A DNA stretch of 64,000 nucleotides from JBOZRQ01 sp050789255 (GTDB lineage Bacteria; Bacillota; Sulfobacillia; Symbiobacteriales; Symbiobacteriaceae), in NCBI GenBank assembly GCA_050789255.1, contig JBOZRQ010000049.1, positions 62,001 to 126,000 on the forward strand, in the 5' to 3' direction. The notes below the pieces were generated by a model that saw only the letters and a program-made list of their open reading frames with translations, ran no database searches and was not told the origin of the DNA. The position numbers were made by a program, and so were the translations under genes. Positions 24,030 through 31,643 of this stretch are shown piece after piece (positions within the stretch are counted from its first letter, which is position 1; the number at the start of each line of letters is the position of its first letter).

Positions 24030-25112
24030 TTACAACGTGTTCGCCTTGATCTTCTGCACGGTCGCCGCGTCGAGCTTCCGAATGACCGCCGCCACCAGCT
24101 TGGCCGCGTTCTCCATATCGTCCCGATGGATCAGGCCCGCATGGCTGTGAATGTACCGGGTGGCGAAACCGATCGCAATCGAGGGCACGCCGCGGCCGGA
24201 CACATGCATCCGACCGGCGTCCGTGCCGCCGCCTGGGACGGTATCGTACTGAATGGGGATGCCCATCTCCACGGCCGTGTCCGACACCAGGTTCCGGAGG
24301 GCCAGGCTCGGCACCATGGAAGCGTCGTACAGGAGAACCAGGGGGCCGGCGCCCATCTTGCCCTGGGCCTCGGCCTCTCTGACGCCCGGCACATCCCCGG
24401 CGATGCCTACGTCCAGGGCGATGCCAATGTCCGGCTGAATGGTATTGGTCATGGTGATGGCGCCGCGCAGGCCCACCTCCTCCTGTACATTGCCGACAGC
24501 GTACACCTCGTTATCGTGCTGCTGTCCCTTCAGCTCCTCCAGCACCATGATCGCCGTGGCGCAGCCGGCCCGGTTGTCCCAGGCCTTGTTCAGAAGCACC
24601 TTGGGATTGGGCATCACGGTGAACTCGCAGAACGGCACAATCGGGTCGCCCGGCCGGACGCCGAACTCCATGGCCTCCGCCTTGCTGCTGGCGCCAATGT
24701 CGATAAACATATCCTTGATCTCGACGACCTTCTTGCGCTCCTCCGGCGGCAGAATGTGCGGCGGCTTGGAGCCGACTACGCCCACCAGTTCCCCCTTGCG
24801 GGTGATAATCCGGACGCGCTGGGCCAGCATGACCTGGCTCCACCAGCCGCCCACCGGCTGAATCTTGATGAAGCCCTTATCGGTGATCATGGTGACGATC
24901 CAGCCCACCTCGTCGAGGTGGCCGGCGACCATGATCCTGGGACCGCCCTTGCGGCCATGCTTCACCCCGGCGATCGAGCCCAGGTTGTCGGTGATGATCT
25001 CATCGCTGAGCGGCTCGAGATACTTGCGCATCACCTGGCGGACCGGCTCTTCATAGCCAGGAATTCCATGGGCACAGGTCAGTTCCTCATACATGCGCAG
25101 ACGCGAATCCAC
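24030..25112 (-). CDS. M42-family aminopeptidase
   Basis: The 360-residue protein has all M42 metal ligands in order: AGHLDEVGW (His, with Asp beside it), AWDNRAG (Asp bridging two metals), VQEEVGLRGA (catalytic Glu and ligand Glu), ALDVGIAGD (Asp) and HSHAGLIHRDD (His). These enzymes form dodecameric shells and trim peptides to amino acids in the cytoplasm. Translation starts at GTG 25112 with GGGGGAA upstream. It is divergent from a LysR regulator. Confidence 0.93.
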   Translation of the reverse strand: MDSRLRMYEELTCAHGIPGYEEPVRQVMRKYLEPLSDEIITDNLGSIAGVKHGRKGGPRIMVAGHLDEVGWIVTMITDKGFIKIQPVGGWWSQVMLAQRVRIITRKGELVGVVGSKPPHILPPEERKKVVEIKDMFIDIGASSKAEAMEFGVRPGDPIVPFCEFTVMPNPKVLLNKAWDNRAGCATAIMVLEELKGQQHDNEVYAVGNVQEEVGLRGAITMTNTIQPDIGIALDVGIAGDVPGVREAEAQGKMGAGPLVLLYDASMVPSLALRNLVSDTAVEMGIPIQYDTVPGGGTDAGRMHVSGRGVPSIAIGFATRYIHSHAGLIHRDDMENAAKLVAAVIRKLDAATVQKIKANTL

Positions 25113-25244
25113 GGAGGTTCCCCCATTCTTGGCGTTGGTGATATGTACAACGATTAGGGTATTTCGAGGCCCGCAGTGGGCTCCCCTTCCAAAGGGCCTC
25201 ATCCCTTAGGGTAGCACTTCACGAACTTAGGAATACGGAGGGTT

Positions 25245-25260
25245 TGTGACATTGGTCACA
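25245..25260. promoter_or_regulatory. Perfect TGTGA-N6-TCACA palindrome (Crp/Fnr-like site)
   Basis: The sequence TGTGACATTGGTCACA lies in the 280-base intergenic region between the divergent M42 peptidase and LysR genes. It matches the consensus for Crp and some Fnr-family regulators exactly. No Crp/Fnr gene is in this window, so the cognate regulator is unknown. Confidence 0.5.
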
Positions 25261-25392
25261 TATGTACTAAGATGCAAGGCACAACCGAAGTCTTTCTAGC
25301 TATTGCATCAATCTTCATCACTTCGCTATGCTAAATATAAGCTGGGGTGAATAGCGCCAGTCCCAATCCTCGCGTGAATCGAGGGATATACG

Positions 25393-26277
25393 GTGCTAAT
25401 GGGATACCTGCAGGTTTTCTGCGACATAATCGAAACGAAGAGTTTCTCGAAGGCGGCTGCTCGCAACTTCATCTCCCAGCCTGCTGTGAGTCAGCAGGTG
25501 AAGGCGCTGGAGGAGCACTTTCACCAAAAACTGATCGAGCGATCCCCCCAGGGCATCTACCCCACGGAGGCCGGTCAGCTCTTCTACCAGGGCGCCCGGG
25601 AGATTCTGGAGCGGTATCAGACCCTGGAGCGCCAGATGATGGACCTCACGCAGACCGTCGCCGGCACCATTCGGGTGGCGACTGTCTACAGCGTTGGTCT
25701 GCACGACCTCCCGCCATACGTCAAGCGGTTTATTCAGGCCTATCCGCAGGCCCGGATTCATGTGGAATACAGCCGCACCAACAAGATTTATGAGGCCGTC
25801 CGCCAAAACCTGGTCGACATTGGCATCGTTGCCTACCCGCAGGAGGGGCGCCACCTGGGCGTCATTCCGCTGCCGAGCGACGAACTGGTCATCATCGCCG
25901 GAGCCGGTCACCCGCTGGCCAACTCGAAGGAGCCGGTTCCCCTGAAGGCGCTTCACCGTCAGCATTTCGTTGCCTTTGAGCCCGACATTCCCACCCGCAA
26001 GGCGATCGATCGCCTCCTGCACGACAACGGGGTTGAGGTCGAGATTGTGCAGGAGTTTGACAACGTCGAAACGGTCAAGCGGTCGGTCGAAGCGGATGTA
26101 GGCATCAGCATTATCCCCCGCCGCACCGCCCAGCTCGAGGTCAAGGCCGGGTCGCTACTAGCCCTGCCGGTGGCCGACATCCGGCTGGAGCGCCCGGTCG
26201 GCGTAATCTACAAGCGCGGCAAGACCTTCAGCAACACCCTCCAGAAGTTCATCGCTGTCCTGACCGGCCGCGACTGA
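25393..26277 (+). CDS. LysR-family transcriptional regulator
   Basis: The 294-residue protein has an N-terminal winged helix with the LysR pattern (FSKAAARNFISQPAVSQQVKALEE) and a two-lobe effector domain. The start is GTG 25393 with GAGGGATA upstream. It resembles CysL/YwfK-like regulators in length, but the ligand and target cannot be fixed from sequence. No metabolic gene is adjacent; the divergent M42 peptidase is the obvious candidate target. Confidence 0.92.
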   Translation: MLMGYLQVFCDIIETKSFSKAAARNFISQPAVSQQVKALEEHFHQKLIERSPQGIYPTEAGQLFYQGAREILERYQTLERQMMDLTQTVAGTIRVATVYSVGLHDLPPYVKRFIQAYPQARIHVEYSRTNKIYEAVRQNLVDIGIVAYPQEGRHLGVIPLPSDELVIIAGAGHPLANSKEPVPLKALHRQHFVAFEPDIPTRKAIDRLLHDNGVEVEIVQEFDNVETVKRSVEADVGISIIPRRTAQLEVKAGSLLALPVADIRLERPVGVIYKRGKTFSNTLQKFIAVLTGRD

Positions 26278-26339
26278 CGCATACCGGAGCCAGTCCCTTC
26301 GTAAGAATCGCCCAGGTACTTCTTGGGAGGGTTCTCACA

Positions 26340-26762
26340 TTGAAGAGGCTGGCTTCTGCATTTCTAGCACTGACCATTGGCGCTTTGTGCCTGGGCGGCT
26401 GCTCTGCCACCACATCGGCTTCCTGTTCTCCTGTGAATAACAGCGCGACCGTTTGCCTTAACGGGAAACCCATCGACTTTTCCGGGGAGAAGAACGGCCC
26501 ACATATGCATGAGAACGGGAATCTCTACGCGCCCGTAATGCCACTGGCCCGGGCGCTGGGGCTACAGGTCACCGTCGACCCCCGCACCAAACAGGTCACG
26601 GTGGACGGTCACCCGGTTCAGGTCAAGCCCGCCACCCCCACCCCGAAGGGCATCCACGACCACGAGGGTGCCATCTTCGTGCCGCTGAAGGAGTTTGCCG
26701 CCGCAGCCGGACTCAGCGTCGTCATCGACGAGAAGCTTAAGACTGCCGGTTTTCGCAAGTAG
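26340..26762 (+). CDS. Lipoprotein with copper-amine-oxidase N-terminal-like domain
   Basis: The 140-residue product starts at TTG 26340 (GGGAGGG upstream), has a lipobox (CLGGC, Cys about residue 21) and a domain with the alternating hydrophobic pattern of copper amine oxidase N-terminal domains (YAPVMPLARALGLQVTVD, then FVPLKEFAAAAGL). Such domains are common in exported Firmicutes proteins and are structural rather than enzymatic. Confidence 0.75.
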   Translation: MKRLASAFLALTIGALCLGGCSATTSASCSPVNNSATVCLNGKPIDFSGEKNGPHMHENGNLYAPVMPLARALGLQVTVDPRTKQVTVDGHPVQVKPATPTPKGIHDHEGAIFVPLKEFAAAAGLSVVIDEKLKTAGFRK

Positions 26763-26770
26763 ATAAAATG

Positions 26771-26800
26771 TAGGCCCTCCGGTAGGCCCGGGGGCTTTTG
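26771..26800 (+). terminator. Weak terminator
   Basis: A short imperfect stem (GCCCTCCGG with CCCGGGGGC) is followed by TTTT. It separates the lipoprotein gene from the SLH gene. Confidence 0.45.
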
Positions 26801-26861
26801 CATGGTACAATTCCAGCAAGAATTCCCTGGGTTTCCATTCTCCCTGCGGGAGGTCGTTTGC

Positions 26862-27728
26862 ATGCGCCGACTCACAGCCCTCGCCCTGATCTGTGCGCTC
26901 CTCGCCCTGCCCGGTTTGGCCAGCGCGGCCATCGATGTCACCATTGGCCTGCTCCCGAAGGTGACAGCATCCGAACAACTGGTTGTGCGCGGCGTCGCCC
27001 CTGCAGGGGAGATCGTCGTCATCACCGTCAACGGCACCGAAGTGAAGCGGGTCATCGCAGGCCCGGCCATGAACACCTACAACGTACAAGTCCCCATCGT
27101 CCCCGGCGACAATCGCATTGTGGCCGCCGTCAGCGCGGGAGGCGACAGCAGCAGTGCCACGGCCAGCGTCTTCCGTACCACCGTCTCCTTTGCGGACATG
27201 AAAGAGCACTGGGCCAGAACCGAGGCGGAGATTCTCGGTACGCTGGGGGTCGTTAACGGCACGGGCAACGGACGCTTTGAGCCTGACCTGCAACTCACCC
27301 GGGCCCAGTTCGCCAAGATCATCGTCGCCGGGCTTGGCCTGCAAGTAGAGGGCAATCCGGAGCTCAGCTTCTCCGACGCTGATCAGATTCCCGGTTGGGC
27401 GCACGGCTACGTCGCCGCAGCTGTGAAGGCAGGTTTGATCCGCGGCTACGAAGATGGCTCCTTCAAGCCCTCCAGCCCGGTCTCCCGCCTGGAGATGGCC
27501 GTGATCATTAGCCGCGGTCTGCGCCTCAAGGGGATCACCGAAGCGGTAGAGACCGCCTTCGCTGATAGTGACCAGATTCCCGCCTGGGCAAAGGGCGACG
27601 TAGCCCTCGCCACCACCGCCAAGGTAATCACCGGCTACAGCGATAACTCCTTCCGGCCCGCCAAAATCGCCAGCCGGGCCGAAGCCGCCGTGATGATCCG
27701 CCGCCTGATGCTCGCCGAAAAGCCCTGA
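26862..27728 (+). CDS. Secreted protein with three SLH domains
   Basis: The 288-residue product has a signal peptide (cleavage after ASA), a beta domain of about 90 residues and three S-layer homology repeats, starting FADMKEHWA, FSDADQIPGWA and FADSDQIPAWA, which bind pyruvylated wall polymers. GGGAGGTCG precedes the ATG. It is paralogous in layout to the protein at 51521-52417. It is probably a small surface-layer or wall-anchored protein; its N-terminal domain looks Ig-like. Confidence 0.9.
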   Translation: MRRLTALALICALLALPGLASAAIDVTIGLLPKVTASEQLVVRGVAPAGEIVVITVNGTEVKRVIAGPAMNTYNVQVPIVPGDNRIVAAVSAGGDSSSATASVFRTTVSFADMKEHWARTEAEILGTLGVVNGTGNGRFEPDLQLTRAQFAKIIVAGLGLQVEGNPELSFSDADQIPGWAHGYVAAAVKAGLIRGYEDGSFKPSSPVSRLEMAVIISRGLRLKGITEAVETAFADSDQIPAWAKGDVALATTAKVITGYSDNSFRPAKIASRAEAAVMIRRLMLAEKP

Positions 27729-27741
27729 CCACTCTCGACGC

Positions 27742-27770
27742 AGCCCTGCCGACCGGCAGGGCTTTTTTCA
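27742..27770 (+). terminator. Terminator of the SLH gene
   Basis: A perfect 9-bp stem (AGCCCTGCC with GGCAGGGCT), a four-base loop and a run of six T. Confidence 0.9.
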
Positions 27771-27830
27771 TGGTACGAAACGGTCCTAGTTAGGTCTTGT
27801 TTCAGAAGTTAAAAAAGTATAGGCTTATAG

Positions 27831-27860
27831 TGAACGCACCCCCAATGCTCTCCACGTATA
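27831..27860 (+). promoter_or_regulatory. Possible ECF-type promoter of the sigma gene
   Basis: TGAACG at 27831 and CGTATA at 27855, 18 bases apart, resemble SigW-type promoters (TGAAAC-N16/17-CGTA). Such autoregulated promoters are common upstream of ECF genes. The spacing is slightly long. Confidence 0.35.
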
Positions 27861-27980
27861 GTCGAATCCTTTATGGCAGTAAATCGATATTTTGTCGAAG
27901 AGGGCGTAACCTTTTCGGCGGCGGCCCGTTACTATTACCGAACGCCCCCGGGAGCGGGGCAACGGGAGGGAAAAGAGCCA

Positions 27981-28586
27981 ATGGTTACGGTGCCGGACGG
28001 AACCCTGGTGGAGCAAGCCCAGCGTGGAGACCGTGCAGCCCTTTGCGAATTGATCAATCGCTACGAGCGTAAAGCATATAATCTGGCCTTCAGGCTTACC
28101 GGAAACCACGCTGATGCTTCGGATGCCGCCCAGGAGGCCCTGGTGCGGGTGTATACCCGCATCCAGAACTTCCGCGGCGACTCGGCCTTCTCCACCTGGC
28201 TCTTCCGGGTGGTCACCAACACCTGCCTGGACGAGCTCCGGCGTCGCGGCCGGCTGCGCTGCTCCTCCCTTGACGACCCCATGCCCGCCGAGGAGGGCGC
28301 CGTCCCCCGCCAAACCATAGACGACGGCGACAGCCCAACCGATGTCGCCGAGCGCCGGGAGGTGCAGGCGGTGGTTCAGGGTGCCATCAAGAAGCTGCCG
28401 GAGGACTACCAGGTGGTGATCGTCCTGCGCGACCTGCAGGACCACTCCTACCACGAAATCGCCGACATGCTCGGCACGTCGGTGGGCACCGTGAAGTCCC
28501 GGCTGCACCGTGCCCGGCAAGCCCTGCGCACCATCCTCCGCGCCACCGAGGCCGCCCGCCTCGAACTGCGCCAGATCGCCGGCTAA
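27981..28586 (+). CDS. ECF sigma factor (SigW-like)
   Basis: The 201-residue protein has region 2 (AYNLAFRLTGNHADASDAAQ, then FSTWLFRVVTNTCLDELRR) and region 4 (YHEIADMLGTSVGTVKSRLH) typical of SigW/RpoE-like factors. The ATG at 27981 has GGGAGGG upstream. No anti-sigma gene follows: the next 357 bases appear to encode a structured RNA, so its control may be elsewhere. Confidence 0.93.
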   Translation: MVTVPDGTLVEQAQRGDRAALCELINRYERKAYNLAFRLTGNHADASDAAQEALVRVYTRIQNFRGDSAFSTWLFRVVTNTCLDELRRRGRLRCSSLDDPMPAEEGAVPRQTIDDGDSPTDVAERREVQAVVQGAIKKLPEDYQVVIVLRDLQDHSYHEIADMLGTSVGTVKSRLHRARQALRTILRATEAARLELRQIAG

Positions 28587-28615
28587 ACCCGCCGCTCCGT
28601 TCGCCGAATCTTTTG

Positions 28616-28644
28616 TTGATTTGATGTTCTGTTCGGTAGATATT
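28616..28644 (+). promoter_or_regulatory. Candidate promoter for the 28.65-28.94 kb RNA
   Basis: TTGATT at 28616-28621 and GATATT at 28639-28644 are 17 bases apart, fitting a sigma-A promoter with expected start near 28651. Confidence 0.4.
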
Positions 28645-28650
28645 CTAAGG

Positions 28651-28940
28651 ATCAAGTGCTACATTGAAGCCACAGGGAACGGGAACGAGTTAGCATCAGG
28701 CTAGGGAGAACGGGTGTCCAGGAGCAGCCATGGCGGGTCCGTGCCGGAAGCTGCAAGAGGAAAGCGGTCGATCAACCCTTCAGGGTTGGCAGGCAGCAGA
28801 TCCACGTACCGCTGGCGTGTGCGACCAAGGTCGCAGTGCTGACAGGGTTGATACGGCCGGATTCAGGTTCCGGATTGTACAGCTCGTTCCTACTCCCGAC
28901 AAAAGCCCCGGAGCAATAAGCTCCGGGGCTACTGTTTTTG
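28651..28940 (+). ncRNA. Candidate stand-alone structured RNA
   Basis: A 357-base gap without a credible gene holds a promoter-like site, a foldable core and a terminator. The core is closed by 28682-28691/28881-28890 (8 perfect pairs plus two). Inside are 28724-28728/28750-28754, AGCGGT/ACCGCT (28763-28768/28808-28813), hairpin CAACCC-TTCA-GGGTTG at 28773-28788, TGCGACC/GGTCGCA (28820-28826/28829-28835) and CCGGA/TCCGG (28857-28861/28869-28873). ATCAACCCT (28771-28779) can also pair perfectly with AGGGTTGAT (28844-28852), giving a pseudoknot or a switch. No plus-strand gene follows for 800 bases, so it is not an ordinary riboswitch. SRP, RNase P and tmRNA signatures were looked for and not seen; a raiA- or 6S-type RNA is possible. 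Confidence 0.5.
28904..28938. terminator. Bidirectional terminator
   Basis: An 11-bp perfect stem (28904-28914 with 28920-28930) with TTTTT at 28934-28938. It ends the candidate RNA on the plus strand and the Dabb gene on the minus strand. Confidence 0.88.
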
Positions 28941-28943
28941 TGG

Positions 28944-29237
28944 TTAGAACTCGTAGTCGACGGCCAGCGTGCTCTCGCACACCTGGGCGACATAATCCTT
29001 CACAACCTGATGCTTCGGGTGCGGCCCGTAGACCGCCAGGCCCGCCTTGTCCCGGAAGCGAACGACCAGGCCCAAGGAAAAGCCTTGCCCCCGCTCCGGG
29101 GTGAAGGTCTTGCCTGCCGTCAGGTCCACGATCTCGGGAATCTCCGCCTTTAACGCCTGGAGCATGTCGATCAGGCGCTGCTCCTGCTCGGGGGTCGAAC
29201 CGGGCTTCATCTTGAAACATACGATGTGCTCAACCAC
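28944..29237 (-). CDS. Dabb (stress-responsive A/B barrel) protein
   Basis: The 97-residue product starts VEHIVCFKMKPG and ends with the HPKHQVVKDYVAQV motif, the hallmark of the dimeric alpha/beta-barrel Dabb family. The start is GTG at 29235-29237 with AGAGGAAG upstream. Bacterial members are mostly of unknown function, with some related to cyclases. Confidence 0.88.
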   Translation of the reverse strand: MVEHIVCFKMKPGSTPEQEQRLIDMLQALKAEIPEIVDLTAGKTFTPERGQGFSLGLVVRFRDKAGLAVYGPHPKHQVVKDYVAQVCESTLAVDYEF

Positions 29238-29301
29238 GTGGCCACTTCCTCTGCTGGGGTGTCCCTTCCATTATTGAGGCCGCGGCCGCCACATGCAAGA
29301 G

Positions 29302-29628
29302 CTAGCCCCCGACAGGCCCGTGGGGCGACTTGTTGAGCGGCCCCTCCTCTTTCCGCGCCACCGTGTCGTGCGGCTCCCGCTTTTCGCTTGGCCAGTCCCT
29401 GGTCAGCGAGTCGCCGTGGCCGGGCGCCGGCGTATCGCCGGCCACCTTGGCCGCCTTGCGGGCAATCGGGTCCCACTCGCGGGGGTCCTCGGTGGTCTCG
29501 ACCATGTCGTGGCCGTCGAACTTCTTGTCCACCACCGCAGGGATGTTCTCCAGGGTCTGTAGCCGGCGGGGGGCGAAGAGCCACCATACAAAGAGCCCTA
29601 CGCCCACCAGGGCCAGGATCCAGATCAC
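29302..29628 (-). CDS. Small single-span membrane protein
   Basis: The 108-residue product has one N-terminal transmembrane helix (WILALVGVGLFVWWLF) and a long hydrophilic, charged C-terminal tail. Of two in-frame GTG codons, the one at 29628 is preceded by GGGGGAG at a proper distance; the one at 29634 abuts it. Family not recognised. Confidence 0.6.
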   Translation of the reverse strand: MIWILALVGVGLFVWWLFAPRRLQTLENIPAVVDKKFDGHDMVETTEDPREWDPIARKAAKVAGDTPAPGHGDSLTRDWPSEKREPHDTVARKEEGPLNKSPHGPVGG

Positions 29629-29739
29629 CGCCACTCCCCCTTGTAGAAGTTGCTAGCGGTAGTTTGCCCCGTTATTGCCAGGAATGCAGCCCGCGACAGC
29701 GAATGGTTTCCGTACGCGGATGCCGTACCGAGAGGGGAT

Positions 29740-30597
29740 ATGCTCATTTCCACGTTGTTACTGATCGACGCCGGACTGATCTTCCGGAACTTCTTCGCCC
29801 TGCCGCCCATGACGGATCCGACCGGGCGCCCGGTTAACGCCGTGTACGGGTTTTTGGCCATGACCTTCCGGGAGCTGGCCGAGATACGGCCCACCCACGT
29901 GGCCGTGGGCATGGACGTGCCGATCAAGGAGAACCGGCGCACGCTTCAGTTTGCCGATTACAAGGGGAATCGCGCCGAGCTCCCGCCCGAACTGGGTCCT
30001 CAGTTCGACATTCTCCGAGAAACGCTCACCGTGCTGGGCATTCCCTGGATGCAGGCGCCCGGCTACGAGGCGGATGACCTGCTGGGCACCCTCTCCCTCC
30101 GTGGCGAGGCTGCGGGCATGGAGGTCAGCATCCTGACCGGCGACCGGGACGTGCTTCAGCTGCTCTCGGGCCGTACGCAGGTCCGGTACACCCGCAAGCT
30201 GAACAACCCCGACACCTACGACGTTCCCCGGTTTGCGCAGGAGTGGGGGCTGCTCCCGGCGCAGTTGACCGACCTCAAGGGCCTGGCCGGCGACGCCTCA
30301 GACAACATCCCGGGCATTTCGGGCATCGGCGAGAAAACGGCGGTCAAGCTCCTGCAGGAGTTCCACGACCTGGAGGGCGTGCTCGCCAACACCCACACCC
30401 AGAAGGGCAAGCTTCGGGAACGGCTGGAGGAGGGCGCCGAGATCGCCCGGCTCTGCAAGCAGCTTGCGACGATTGAGCGGGATGTGCCCGACCTGCCGGG
30501 GCTGGAGTCTTGCCGCTTCAACCTGAACCGCCAGGCGGGCAAGGAGCTCTTTGAACAGTTGCGCTTTAAGTCGCTGCTGCCCCGGTTGGTTGGCTAG
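29740..30597 (+). CDS. 5'-3' exonuclease (DNA polymerase I N-terminal domain-like)
   Basis: The 285-residue protein is a stand-alone FEN-type nuclease: LLLIDAG near the start, YEADDLLGTL (acidic metal ligands), TGDRDVLQL, then GDASDNIPGISGIGEKTA, which holds the metal-binding Asp and the helix-hairpin-helix. The usual FDxxxxTFRH block is altered to MDVPIKENRRTLQ but keeps YKGNR. It should remove RNA primers or flaps. The ATG at 29740 has GAGAGGGG two bases upstream of it; upstream residues lack similarity. Confidence 0.92.
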   Translation: MLISTLLLIDAGLIFRNFFALPPMTDPTGRPVNAVYGFLAMTFRELAEIRPTHVAVGMDVPIKENRRTLQFADYKGNRAELPPELGPQFDILRETLTVLGIPWMQAPGYEADDLLGTLSLRGEAAGMEVSILTGDRDVLQLLSGRTQVRYTRKLNNPDTYDVPRFAQEWGLLPAQLTDLKGLAGDASDNIPGISGIGEKTAVKLLQEFHDLEGVLANTHTQKGKLRERLEEGAEIARLCKQLATIERDVPDLPGLESCRFNLNRQAGKELFEQLRFKSLLPRLVG

Positions 30598-30608
30598 GCA
30601 CTGCAAGA

Positions 30609-30647
30609 AAACAGCCGGGGGAGGCAATGCTCCCGCGGCTGTTTTTC
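30609..30647. terminator. Bidirectional terminator
   Basis: A long stem (ACAGCCGGGGGAG with GCTCCCGCGGCTGT, one mismatch) flanked by A and T runs separates the convergent exonuclease and VOC genes. Confidence 0.85.
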
Positions 30648-30648
30648 A

Positions 30649-31047
30649 TTACCCCCAACGGGGCTGCGTCACCACAAAGCTGTTCCCGAACGGGTCCTTG
30701 AAGATCGCCTCGACGCCGTACTGCCGCTCCACGGGCGCCTGTACGAATTCGACGCCCCGGCCGCTCAGTTCGGCGTGGAGGGCACGGCAGTCCTCGGTGT
30801 TGATCACCATGGAGCCGCCCTTGCCGATCGTGCTCAGCGCCGCCTGGGCAGCCTCAGCGGGCATCCACTGGGTCGGGTCCCACAGGATCACGTGAACGTC
30901 CTGGCCCGGGGCGCCGACCGTGACCCAGCGGGCCTTCGGCCCGGCCGGGAAGTCCATGCGCTTCTCCCAGCCGAGCTTCTCGGTCCAGAATGCGAGCGCC
31001 TTCTCCTGGTCGGAGACCACAACGGTAACCATGCCGATCTTCATCAT
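30649..31047 (-). CDS. VOC-family (glyoxalase/dioxygenase fold) protein
   Basis: The 132-residue product has the VOC pattern: VTVVVSDQEKALAFWTEKLGW at the start and EAIFKDPFGNSFVVTQ at the end. It would form a metal-binding dimer; the exact reaction cannot be assigned. The ATG at 31047 has GAGAGGGAT upstream; the longer frame lacks similarity. Confidence 0.88.
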   Translation of the reverse strand: MMKIGMVTVVVSDQEKALAFWTEKLGWEKRMDFPAGPKARWVTVGAPGQDVHVILWDPTQWMPAEAAQAALSTIGKGGSMVINTEDCRALHAELSGRGVEFVQAPVERQYGVEAIFKDPFGNSFVVTQPRWG

Positions 31048-31184
31048 AGCGTATCCCTCTCTTATGCGTTCATATCGCAACGGATACCTCGTAGCGTGCC
31101 CCGGATCCTGCACCTCACGCAGACGTGGCAAGGACAGTCACAGGGAGACGCCATGCCTACATAATGTGGCTTCGGGTGATGTGA

Positions 31185-31589
31185 ATGCTTGACGGTACAT
31201 GGTACCCGGCCATGACCTATCCCGGTCAGCCGGCCTATCCCGGTCAGCCGTACTATGGTGGTCAGATGTATCCCCCGGGATTTCAGTACCCGGTAACCTG
31301 GCCGACCCCTTCCGCCGGAATGGCGCCAGCAGCATGGCCTGGCGCTCCCGTCATGGGGCCGCAAGTCCCCTACGGATACCCGGACGACTACGATGATGAT
31401 GACGACGAAGGCGACCCTGACGGGCGGCGGTTCAGACGGCGGCGCCGCCGCCGGCGCCGTGAATTCTTCAAGCCGTTTGCCAAGCCGTTTGTGCAACCTT
31501 TTGCGAAACCCTTTGGGCAGGTCGCCAAGCCCTTCGGCAAGGTTGCCAAGCCGTTCGGCAAGGCTGGCAAGCCCCTCGGGAAGATCTGA
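31185..31589 (+). CDS. Low-complexity protein with PGQP and KPF repeats
   Basis: The 134-residue product has three zones: a Pro/Tyr/Gly-rich half (YPGQP repeated), a short acid-to-base switch (DDDDDEGD, then runs of Arg), and a C-terminal tail of about eight copies of a KPF or KPFG-like unit. It has no signal peptide. The ribosome site is weak (GGGTGAT); an ATG at 31212 is an alternative start. Composition resembles spore-coat or wall-associated proteins, but no family is recognised. A strong terminator after the stop supports a real gene. Confidence 0.6.
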   Translation: MLDGTWYPAMTYPGQPAYPGQPYYGGQMYPPGFQYPVTWPTPSAGMAPAAWPGAPVMGPQVPYGYPDDYDDDDDEGDPDGRRFRRRRRRRRREFFKPFAKPFVQPFAKPFGQVAKPFGKVAKPFGKAGKPLGKI

Positions 31590-31600
31590 GCAGCCAAACA

Positions 31601-31633
31601 CAGCGCCCCGCCACCTTCGGCGGGGCGCTGTCG
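31601..31633. terminator. Bidirectional terminator
   Basis: A 12-bp perfect stem (CAGCGCCCCGCC with GGCGGGGCGCTG) between convergent genes. Confidence 0.82.
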
Positions 31634-31643
31634 CTGAGGGTAC

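Noticed and set aside
28651..28940. SRP RNA, RNase P RNA or tmRNA
   Set aside because: The GGTCCGGAAGGAAGCAGC-type SRP loop, the RNase P P4 sequence and a tmRNA tag frame were looked for and not found, so only a generic ncRNA is claimed.
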